Positions 56,601 to 64,000 of a DNA stretch of 64,000 nucleotides are shown here, piece after piece (the stretch's first letter is position 1; each line of letters starts with the position of its first letter). Under the pieces are notes generated by a model, which was not told where the DNA came from, made no database searches, and saw only the letters and a list, made by a program, of their open reading frames with translations. The translations under genes were made by a program, and so were the position numbers. The DNA is taken from NCBI GenBank assembly GCA_016630955.3, contig CM049992.1, positions 62,001 to 126,000 on the forward strand. The letters are read 5' to 3'. The stretch is from Didymella arachidicola. Taxonomy: Eukaryota; Ascomycota; Dothideomycetes; Pleosporales; Didymellaceae.

Positions 56601-56942
56601 TAGTGAGCTTCGAGCAGCCAATAAGGCTGCTACGCGACGAAAATCACACAAAAGGAAGCGGGTACAGAAGGAAGGGACACTAATAGTTAGAGATAGGCAG
56701 CGACTGGCAGCTCTAAACGAGTTTGGGGTGCGTAGTGATGGGAAGAGGGCAAAGAAGCAGGTGCGCGCTCAAGAGGGTGAGCCAAGCCAAAGGCGCTATG
56801 GAAGGTGCAATCAGACAGGGCACAACGCACGAACGTGTAAATAACACTTATCTACTATAGACCTTGCTAGGACGTCTTCCTCAGAACCCCTATACGCGAG
56901 GTGCTGTTAATATACTACAATTTAATGTGAAGTTTGGTGGGG

Positions 56943-56995
56943 GCTTGGCAAAAGTGACCGACTCGCCCGTTGACCGGCTCGCCCGTGGGGTACGT
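56943..56995 (-). repeat. Terminal inverted repeat of element D, right arm
   Basis: Reads ACGTACCCCACGGGCGAGCC on the minus strand; duplicated CGGGCGAG motif; TA follows at 56996. Confidence 0.85.
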
Positions 56996-56997
56996 TA

Positions 56998-57828
56998 TAG
57001 TAAAGAAGCTGATCCATCATCGAGGCCGACAATCGGCTTGAGACAAGTCAGCTCTGGTAGCCAACAAAAAAATGCTCGTAGTCTTGGGGCTTTGACAGAA
57101 CACATAGCATTGCGTCTGAATAGTGGCTCTCATATATCAGATGGACGACTTGCCTGAAAGCACGGATTTGCTGGTGAGCTGCCAGGCACCTGATTCAGCA
57201 AACCACCCATCCCTTACTCGTGCATATACTGTGATCTAGCTGACATCTGCTCCAGCTGTGGATTTGCAAGTTGTATGCCTTCTTCACATGCCCCTCATCT
57301 ACGAGCCCTCCAAACCCGGTCTAGTCTTTGAAGTCCCACTTGCCGAGATCAAAAATCCATTTGCCGGAGGTAGCTCCGCTACCGCAGGACTGCACGTCAC
57401 TGTGCCTGACTGCCCTGCATTTCAAGCCTCTTCCGCGCCTGCTATACGGTTGTCGCCCGCTTCTACTGCATGTCTTAGTTGATGCGGAGCTTCTGGAGAT
57501 GCAACAAGATGTGACGCATTCACGCGAATGCACATCATCCACGGCAAAATACTTAGCTTCCTCGGATGTACCGCAACGACTGACGCAGCGCGCTCTCCGG
57601 CGACATGGAGTAACCCACTACTAACCCCACAGACAGGCTCGAGATGCGGCTTGTAGTGGGCCTGGTATTCTTCGAGTGACGAGATGTGGCCGGAACGGCA
57701 CTCCAGCCTAATGAAGACGAAGTACTAAAGCCAAACAAGCCCGTTCGCAAACGTTATATTCATTGCTACCATTACATCTTCGTACCTGTCTTCAACTCTG
57801 TCCTTGTCTTGACATACAACAGACAAAG
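56998..57828. other. Intergenic, about 0.83 kb
   Basis: Between element D and the SET gene; no gene recognised. It should contain the SET gene promoter. Confidence 0.45.
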
Positions 57829-58458
57829 ATGTCTCCCGCAGCTATCTCGAGCGCAACGCCCACGCCGGCCGCAACCAATAACAACACCACTCTCAAATCT
57901 TCCATAAAATCCGTCATTGCGCCCTATTCAAACAGCTCTTCTAAGGCCCACGATGAGATCCCCGCATGGGTAAACCCCGACCTCACACGGCTGATGCGCG
58001 TCGACAAGCGCCCCGGCAACTATGCCAGCGCCTCGTATTCTCTCGTCAACCTCCCCGCCGGCGCCGTCTTCGCACGAATCACCTCACCATCCGTCGCCAC
58101 CGTTGCATACTCGTCCGTGCAAGCGGGCAAGAACCTACACATCGAGCTGAACTGCGACTTGGTTTACATCAACCACTCGTGCGCGCCGACGCTGATTTTC
58201 GACATGGCGCGGTGGGAAGTGCGCGTGAATCCTGATTTAGAGGGTGGGTTGAAGGAGGGCGATGAGTTGACGTTTTTTTACCCGAGTACGGAGTGGAGTA
58301 TGGCGCAGCCGTTTGAGTGTTTGTGCAAGACAAGTGAGTGTCGGAAGGTGATCAAGGGCGCGAAGGATATGAGTCTGAGTGATCTGGATGAGTACTGGCT
58401 GAGTGAGCATATCAAAGAGCTTTTGCATGAGAGGGATGCTAAGAAGAATGGGTTGTAA
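57829..58458 (+). CDS. Small SET domain protein (209 aa)
   Basis: Single exon; start chosen at ATG 57829 (MSPAAISSATPTP), the first ATG after an in-frame Pro/Gln-rich lead that has none. A Ser/Thr/Asn-rich N-terminus of about 40 residues is followed by a compact SET-like domain. The YINHSCAPTLIFD block corresponds to the pseudoknot NHSC motif that binds SAM and substrate lysine. GDELTFFYPSTEWSMAQPFEC is the end of SET with its catalytic-loop tyrosine, and CLCKTSECRKVIKG is a post-SET-like Cys segment. The usual N-terminal GxG is not obvious. Such short fungal SET proteins are presumed protein lysine methyltransferases; substrate unknown. Confidence 0.85.
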   Translation: MSPAAISSATPTPAATNNNTTLKSSIKSVIAPYSNSSSKAHDEIPAWVNPDLTRLMRVDKRPGNYASASYSLVNLPAGAVFARITSPSVATVAYSSVQAGKNLHIELNCDLVYINHSCAPTLIFDMARWEVRVNPDLEGGLKEGDELTFFYPSTEWSMAQPFECLCKTSECRKVIKGAKDMSLSDLDEYWLSEHIKELLHERDAKKNGL

Positions 58459-60523
58459 GCATGAAAACAGCAATTGCTACGAAATACCAATAAGATATGT
58501 TCAACAAACGATACTGGACCAAACAGTTCCCGACTGAATAATTCATGCTCTGGTTGTGCTATAGGTTTATCACGACCCAAGATTCGTAAGCTTACGGTTT
58601 GTGTCTAGACTGACAGAGGAGAGCAATACCAGCTAAAGATGTGCCGTTATATAAGACAGCTCTTTCCATGAGTGCTAAAGACCACCCACTTTCAACCTAG
58701 GATGAATGCAGGTAACAGACTGCTTAAGAGCTTACCGATGACCCGAGAAGACTAATAACGATATTTCATGCTCCAAGAAGTAGGTTATTGAGAGATAACG
58801 CTGTACATCGAAAACTTGAACGTGTTTCACGCATAGAAGAGCATTCGGGCAGCACTAAGCATCTCTAAAGATTGAAACAGGAATTCAGCTGTTCTGTAGG
58901 GATTGTTCAGTTTTGCATTGCAAGCGGTTCCGAATTATTTCAGCTAGCATTTTGAACTAGAAGAATGTTGCCCTTTCAACAGCCACGCAAAATGTTTCTG
59001 GTCGGAACAACAATATTACAGAATATGGAAGAAATCGATTGATAGCTCAATCTCCGTCCTACCTAAGCACGATGGTGTCATTCTTTCTTCACAGGTTGTT
59101 CAAAAGAAGGCAAAAGCTGGTCCCTCTTACACCTATAAAAAGCTCCAACAACGCGATTACTGTAAAAGAAAATCGGCACCGCCAACACAGACAACCCAAC
59201 CACTCAAAATACCACACTCTCGCCTAGCCAAGTAGGAAGTCACCGCTCATTGAGAAGAAACTGGCCAACGTCGAGAGAGGAATTCAGAGCATGATCAACA
59301 TCGTGAGTCTGGATAGACGCTGGGCGTTGCTATTGGAGACTCGCGCTTCCTGTAGGCATAGTAACATATTGCATGGAACCATTCGTAATCGCCTTCAGTG
59401 TCTCGTCAAGCATACATGCTATCTTTTGATAACAAGCCAACCATCTTGCTCCCACTGTGGTGCAGAGCTCCGCGGACTATCCACACCGAGGGCAACACTT
59501 CATAGTGCAGCTCTCGCACAGATCCGCATGGCAGTACGGTGGCCGAAGATAAAGTCCAAAACTCACTACTCCATGTCTGTCGAACAGCTGCTTCTCGAGA
59601 AGCCGCCGGGACGGTGTGCTGCGTTGTCCGAGGGCCCAAGGAACTGCCGTTCTGTGCCTTGTGTGATTATCCACAAGTCTTGTTTCGAAGAGCATGCTGT
59701 GGTAGTGGTAGTGGTTTGATTTTGCCAGAAAAGAATCGTAGAGCGCGCAGTAGCAGTTACGCAGTCGTCAATGCATTCGGGAGGATATTGGGTAGCAATG
59801 CCGCATGACCTAGTTCATGGCCATCGCATCTCAGCGACCAACGTTACTTCCATAGTTGGAAAGGCTATCTGGAAGGCTTGAGAGCAGGGATGATTTGAGA
59901 CGGCTGAGAATCATCATGTTGGGGTTCTCATCAGAAGACGTGGAGCTCTCGCACGACTGGCGCATGTACAGGATCCACTGCCTGGACGAATCCACAACAG
60001 ACACCGCTTAACATAGTGCAGACAGGCAGGCAACCGGGGTATGAGTGCTACTTCCTTCTGAGCCTAGTTCTTGAATAGTCTTCGCGCCACCTTGACCACC
60101 ACTTGCCTGAGGCACATAAACGCCTTCGGCCATGTCTTCAGCTTAAGGCTTACCGCATGTTTACGCGAGGGTATCAACGTCTGTGCCTCATCTCACAGCT
60201 GGGCAAAGCTCACGCAGCAAGTGTGCAGTTGGCAAGAGCAGCAATCGATGCGGTCGGGAAAGGCATATATGTGCACATCATGATCACCATCTAGTTTGGA
60301 GCAAGCGTATCGCAATGTAGCAATTACACAGTACGAGTGCCGAATCACCATCGAAGGACTCGCGCATTCACATTTCACTCGAGCGTTTGCCTGTTTCCAC
60401 CTCTAGTCCAATACTCGCCTTCACTTCCATGTGAGGTCTTCCCGGGGCATATAAAATCTGTACCTCGCACGTTCATTCCTCTCACTCTCACCCTCATACC
60501 CACAGCTGTCAGCAGACCCAGTC
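58459..60523. other. Intergenic, about 2 kb
   Basis: Short frames on both strands, none convincing; 59.4-59.8 kb has overlapping Cys-containing frames without a consistent motif. The right end holds the promoter of the next gene. Confidence 0.4.
60450..60456 (+). promoter_or_regulatory. TATA box (TATAAAA)
   Basis: In GGGGCATATAAAATCTG, 68 bp before ATG 60524. Confidence 0.65.
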
Positions 60524-61621
60524 ATGTCGCGCCCAACCACGCCGGAACCGCGACCCGGTCCCAACGACCTCGAACTCCCAAGCACGCCCGGCGCCTCCAT
60601 CACACCTAACAGAGGCCTCACATCTCGCATCCCAGGCGCAACTAGCACACCCGGCTCATCAATGCGCGTCCAACGCGCGCCGCCCATGCCCTCTACACCC
60701 GGCGGCCACCGGCGCATGGCCTCTCTGCCACGGACACCAGGCAGCAGCGTTCTGCCCTGCTCGTCGTCGCCTTCCTCGTTCACGTCGATCAAGGTGCACA
60801 CAGCCAAATGCTCCGAGTGCGACCGGCGCAATCTCGAGACCATGCTGCGGTGTCCAGGGTGCACGTTTCAGCTGTGCAAGCCGTGTCGCGACAGGCGGAA
60901 GCATGCGGGCCGGAGTCTGGCGCATGGGAATATGATGACGCCGAGGGTGGCGACGCCAGGTACGGGAGGGAGTGTGGTGAGGAGGAAGCCGGTGTCGTCT
61001 GCGAAGAGGGAGGGGAGCAAGGCGGTAGGTTTGGATGCGCGAGAAGAAGAGGCGAGCAGCGGCCGCAAAGGAGAAGTGCAGGAGGGGGAGAGGGTGGAAA
61101 AGAAGGTGGCTGTGGAGGAGGAGGTACCCAAAGGGATGAATCGCATGGCCAAGCCGGCACCGAAGCCTAAGTCAAAGGGGAAGGCTAGGGCGAGGGAATC
61201 GACGCCCTCTGACAACTCGTCTGACGATGACTTCGAGCCAGATTCTGGGTCGCCTACTGCTGGCAAGCGGCGACGTACTCTCACCTCAAAGACTGACGGC
61301 CCCGCTGACATACCCTCGCCACTGTCTGAGGCCACCGGTGCTCAAGCCCGCAAGGTACCTGATAAGGCTCTCGGCGAGATGACCACGGATGAGCTTTTGG
61401 CACACCACGGCGTCAACACTCCCCAGAGCCCATATAAAGCTCATCTACTTAGTCGTCATGAGCCTGTCGTCTCTAACCCAGTCGTTAAGATCCCAGAAGT
61501 TGTAAAGCGAGGGTTCAAGCGACGGCTAACTGCTGAGGAGATCCAGCAGAACATCCAAGACAAGGTCAGAGAGAAGATGGGGCTGAGAAATTCGACAGAG
61601 GAAGATGACGGGAGTCAGTGA
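60524..61621 (+). CDS. Cys-motif hypothetical protein, mostly disordered (365 aa)
   Basis: Single exon, ATG 60524, with a TATA box 68 bp upstream. The N-terminal 85 residues are Pro/Ser/Thr-rich with repeated STPG-type motifs (LPSTPGAS, TSTPGSS, MPSTPGG, PRTPGSS), possible proline-directed kinase sites. A compact six-Cys cluster follows (about 92-120: CSECDRRN, RCPGC, QLCKPCRDRR), which could bind zinc like a small RING- or B-box-type finger, though spacing matches no family I can name. The rest is charged and disordered, with nuclear-signal-like KPKSKGKARAR and KRRRT, and ends in a conserved-looking segment (TDGPADIPSPLSEA ... EEIQQNIQDKVREKMGL). A nuclear scaffold or regulator is a guess. 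Confidence 0.8.
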   Translation: MSRPTTPEPRPGPNDLELPSTPGASITPNRGLTSRIPGATSTPGSSMRVQRAPPMPSTPGGHRRMASLPRTPGSSVLPCSSSPSSFTSIKVHTAKCSECDRRNLETMLRCPGCTFQLCKPCRDRRKHAGRSLAHGNMMTPRVATPGTGGSVVRRKPVSSAKREGSKAVGLDAREEEASSGRKGEVQEGERVEKKVAVEEEVPKGMNRMAKPAPKPKSKGKARARESTPSDNSSDDDFEPDSGSPTAGKRRRTLTSKTDGPADIPSPLSEATGAQARKVPDKALGEMTTDELLAHHGVNTPQSPYKAHLLSRHEPVVSNPVVKIPEVVKRGFKRRLTAEEIQQNIQDKVREKMGLRNSTEEDDGSQ

Positions 61622-62046
61622 GCGACAGTGGAGATGAATAGTCCTTAGGGTGGAGCTAAGGCGAAAGGTTCAGGGTCTGTATGGGATGTTCGAAAGTATG
61701 GTTCTCGATCTTCGTGGTATCAGTTGCCGTTGTGCCGTGGCGATAGTGTACAACGCGGCTCAACGGTCCTTGTGTCTTGAGGAGCAATGGCCAAAAATGA
61801 TAATGTGCAATGTCTACAGTTCCATCAGTGTGAGGGGATATGCACTACCTGGCTGGCGAGACAAATGATCAGACAGAAATATCGATGTAGTATTGTACCT
61901 GGTAGTGCGACTGACTCCGGGCCATGCGATGCTGCGACAAAGGGAAAATAGCGTTCAGAAGACATTATGGGTATCCGAAGAATAAGACAAGCAATGAAAG
62001 GGCGTACCAAGCCTCAGCCTAGCAGCGCAACGTCTGCCCTCCGGGC
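61622..62046. other. Convergent intergenic, 425 bp
   Basis: 3' flanks of the Cys-motif gene (+) and LAMTOR1-like gene (-). Nothing else seen. Confidence 0.5.
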
Positions 62047-62627
62047 TCACTTGCCAAATTGGCGTGTGAGACCTCCCTGGACGGCCTTGACTGGTTCGTC
62101 GCCGTCCTCATTTCCACCGAGGACGCTGTCGAGCCATGCGGCCTCGTCCATGTCGACGTCTGCAGACGCAGAGGCGTCCTTTTTCGGGCCGCGTAGCGAG
62201 GGGAAGCGTTTGGCGAAGTGCTGGGCGTAGTCGGTCGTCTCTGCGACCTGCGGCTGGTCCGAGTCGGGCTGCGCCGTTGGTTGTAGCACAGTGATGAGCT
62301 GGCTGCAAGGGATGAGCAACACGGCCGGGCCGGGCAAAGGCGCACCTGGACGGTGGGGAGGGGCAGCACACTCACCTGGATGTCTCTGCGCAGATCTGCT
62401 CGAGCGCCTCCCGCTCGCGAAGGAGCTCTGCTGGATCGGGCTGCACGGGATGCTGCGGGCGGGACTCGAGGGTGCCGTACTGCGGCTGGTAGTTGTCACC
62501 GAGCAGCTGCGACGAGTCTCCCTGCTGCAAGGGCGCGTCAGCACAGAGACAGTGCCCGTATACAGACATCGGTGACACTCACGTCTTCGTCGGCGCGCCC
62601 GCCCAGGCACGATGCGCAGATGCCCAT
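62047..62627 (-). CDS. LAMTOR1/Ego1-like vacuolar membrane adaptor (149 aa)
   Basis: Exons 62627-62583, 62524-62376 and 62302-62047 join in frame (introns 58 and 73 bp). The start MGICASCLGGR is a textbook dual-lipidation signal: Gly2 for myristoylation and Cys4/Cys7 for palmitoylation. LLGDNYQPQYGT and a helical segment (DPAELLREREALEQICAETSS) match the LAMTOR1 family. In animals LAMTOR1 anchors Ragulator, and in yeast Ego1/Meh1 anchors the EGO complex, tethering Rag GTPases and TORC1 to the lysosome or vacuole. The C-terminus (DYAQHFAKRFPSLRG ... LDSVLGGNED) is acidic. The first intron ends in TTGCAGCAG, a tandem acceptor, so one Gln may be optional. Confidence 0.85.
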
Positions 62628-63765
62628 GGAATGCGAGTATCCGAGTCGTGATATCAGAGAATTGTCGAAGAAAGCGGGGAAGATGCCGGCGATGCGGGCA
62701 GCGCCAGGTCTCAGTGAAATACGGTGCGAGTGAATGTGCGCGCGTCCATCAGAGGCATGCCGCAGCGCTCAATGGCCAGGCACAGAGGGGAGAGGCTGGC
62801 GAGCCTGCCGGTGACGACGGCCGCTTCTTCCCTGCGCTGATCGGTGCTGGAAATCTCCGATCCTCTTGGCGGGAAGGAGCGACTGCCGGTTGGAGCCGCA
62901 CCGTCATCTGTTTCCTGAACGCCTGACACTTTGACAACTCCGCGCCCCTCTTTCGGAGCCTGCAGCATCTGAAACATATCGCTCGTCTGGGTCCTGCACC
63001 ACCCGCATTCCAGACAGACACCACTGTAGAGCAACTGCGGACAGCCTCACCAGCGACAACCTTCACCATCACCTTCACCATCACCCACTGTGACGATAGA
63101 CTCTGCGCGCGTGTATCCGAGCCTTCCCACTGCTGATGTCTTCCATCGACTTCTATTCTCTCTCATAGCACAAGACACCAATACTTCTCCCACCGCGCCG
63201 TCCCCCTCGGCATCTCTTCTGTCTCTTGTTCTGACTACCGTGCAACACCCAAACGCGCTGCCGGTTCTTGACACGCGTTCTCTCCCTTCACATGTTCTCG
63301 ATGGCTCTGAATCTGGGTGATGGTGGGATGCGAAATGCGTCAACGCCCCTCCAAGTCACGCCTTGACAGGCTCCCTTCCATTCCAATGCCCCATGAAGAG
63401 CATGGTTTCTGCCAAGCCTTACCAAGCCATCGTCAATGGGGGCAAGCCACCAGCTTCGCTTCCCGTTCAGCCAACATTCTCAACGAGACGTTCCACGCAA
63501 GGTCACCACGGCCCATCATGCTTCACGCGAAACTGATCCAGCCTGCAAACTCTGATCCGGATCAGTACGCCAACGTCCCCTGCAAGGCACATTCTCGATA
63601 TGGTGGTAATCTTGGATGGCTGGAAGCCCAGCTAACGGGTTGGAGCTCCACCAACATCTCTTATAAGTGCACATGGCGGCAGGCTCTGGCTTGTAATTCA
63701 CCGAACCCACCTCGGAACCATTTGAACACAGGTCAGAGCAACTCTCACTCACTGAGTGCTCGGTC
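62628..63765. other. Divergent intergenic, about 1.1 kb
   Basis: Promoters of the LAMTOR1-like gene (-) and the secreted-protein gene (+). Short CTTCACCATCAC repeats near 63060-63085. No further gene recognised. Confidence 0.45.
63662..63667 (+). promoter_or_regulatory. Possible TATA box (TATAAG)
   Basis: 99 bp before ATG 63766, in CTTATAAGTGC. Confidence 0.4.
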
Positions 63766-64000
63766 ATGTTCTTCACTCGCTCAGTACTGGCTTCGGCCGC
63801 CGTCCTCTCCTTTTCTGCGATCACTGAAGGGTCGGTTCTGCACCGCGCCACAGACGAGCATGTTGAGGTGAAGAGAGACGCTGCCGATGAGGCTCAGGGC
63901 GCATGGACTTGGAAGGACCTTTTTCGAAAGAGACAAGATGTTGTTTTGGACTGCCCCAATGATCAATTCGCATCCCTTCTCGACAGCGCCCCGAACAACG
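63766..64000 (+). CDS. Secreted protein, N-terminal part (cut by window end)
   Basis: The frame from ATG 63766 is open to the last base (78 codons). It starts with a signal peptide (MFFTRSVLASAAVLSFSAIT, about 20-23 residues). Two dibasic sites follow, VEVKR and LFRKR, 19 residues apart, which could be cut by Kex2 in the Golgi; after the second, a mature-looking part begins QDVVLDCPNDQFASLL. The domain after the Cys cannot be assigned because the gene leaves the window. Upstream frames on the other strand lack such features. Confidence 0.7.
   Translation, partial: MFFTRSVLASAAVLSFSAITEGSVLHRATDEHVEVKRDAADEAQGAWTWKDLFRKRQDVVLDCPNDQFASLLDSAPNN

Larger units (their letters stand above)
53082..56844 (+). 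pseudogene. Fot1-like transposase of element D, broken
   Basis: The start region (ATG 53082) decays into stops (TAG, TAA, TAA in the first 70 codons) and at least one frameshift before 53350, though helix-turn-helix traces (RRAAAIYNVPKSTL) remain. From about 53350 the frame is open through the CENP-B-like end and the DDE_1 core (NFDETGFMMG, LIIDGHGSHNS, LLQPLDVGCF). It is then split by element E2 at 54470-56600 between QEI and SEL. It resumes as AANKAATRRKSHKRKR and ends at TAA 56842-56844. The terminal zinc knuckle is damaged: RRYGRCNQTGHNARTC has Tyr (TAT) where the first Cys should be, a single G-to-A change. Confidence 0.88.
53002..56995 (+). mobile_element. Fot1-like DNA transposon D, interrupted by element E2
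   Basis: Imperfect inverted repeats lie at 53002-53053 and 56943-56995, both starting ACGTAC and ending CTTTTGCCAAG, flanked by TA at 53000-53001 and 56996-56997. The element spans 3994 bp. Subtracting the 2131-bp insertion and one TA leaves 1861 bp, matching elements B and C. The diverged arms point to an older insertion than B. Confidence 0.9.

Noticed and set aside
1..64000. CRISPR arrays, bacterial operons, rRNA genes
   Set aside because: No regularly spaced direct repeats or rRNA-like sequence seen; gene structure is eukaryotic with spliceosomal introns.

Overview
The window reads as nuclear DNA of a filamentous ascomycete, most likely a Dothideomycete of the Pleosporales type (inferred). 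Genes carry short introns of 48-131 bp with GT..AG ends and CTRAY-like branch sites. The gene set is fungal (RPN7, ABD1, PEX11, a SAT4-type membrane protein, a LaeA-like methyltransferase), and the repeats are Fot1/pogo DNA transposons, some with RIP-like C-to-T stop codons. Exon boundaries below come from reading splice sites by eye and checking frame; none has transcript support.

Layout. 1-4.4 kb: two Fot1-like transposons in tandem, the second split by a different pogo-type element. 4.4-22.2 kb: a gene-poor stretch with an aldehyde dehydrogenase relic, a complete cytochrome P450, a 112-residue Cys-rich protein and a third Fot1-like element. 22.2-29 kb: a GPI-anchored BIM1/X325 copper protein, a Pro/Gln-rich coiled-coil protein, a tiny two-exon ORF and a NYN-domain protein. 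29.3-36.7 kb: an HsbA-like pseudogene, then a DHA2-type MFS transporter, an FAD monooxygenase and a LaeA-like methyltransferase, which together look like secondary-metabolism genes. 38-47.9 kb: housekeeping genes (alanine aminotransferase, RPN7 divergent from ABD1, PEX11) and a SAT4-type 7-TM protein. 47.9-51.3 kb: no convincing gene. 51.3-57 kb: a Git1-like MFS permease followed 32 bp later by a fourth Fot1-like element, itself split by a second pogo-type element. 57.8-64 kb: a small SET protein, a Cys-motif protein, a LAMTOR1/Ego1-like protein and the start of a secreted protein.

The most striking observation is the nested transposons. Two diverged Fot1-like hosts (460-4421 and 53002-56995) each carry an intact pogo-type passenger of a different subfamily. 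Both passengers lie antisense to the host reading frame, at TA dinucleotides followed by GTG, only 22 bp apart in host coordinates. The hosts are broken by frameshifts and stops; the passengers have full-length 619- and 629-codon transposase frames and near-perfect 43-44 bp inverted repeats. The hosts also end in a CCHC zinc-knuckle segment and have terminal repeats containing an internally duplicated motif.
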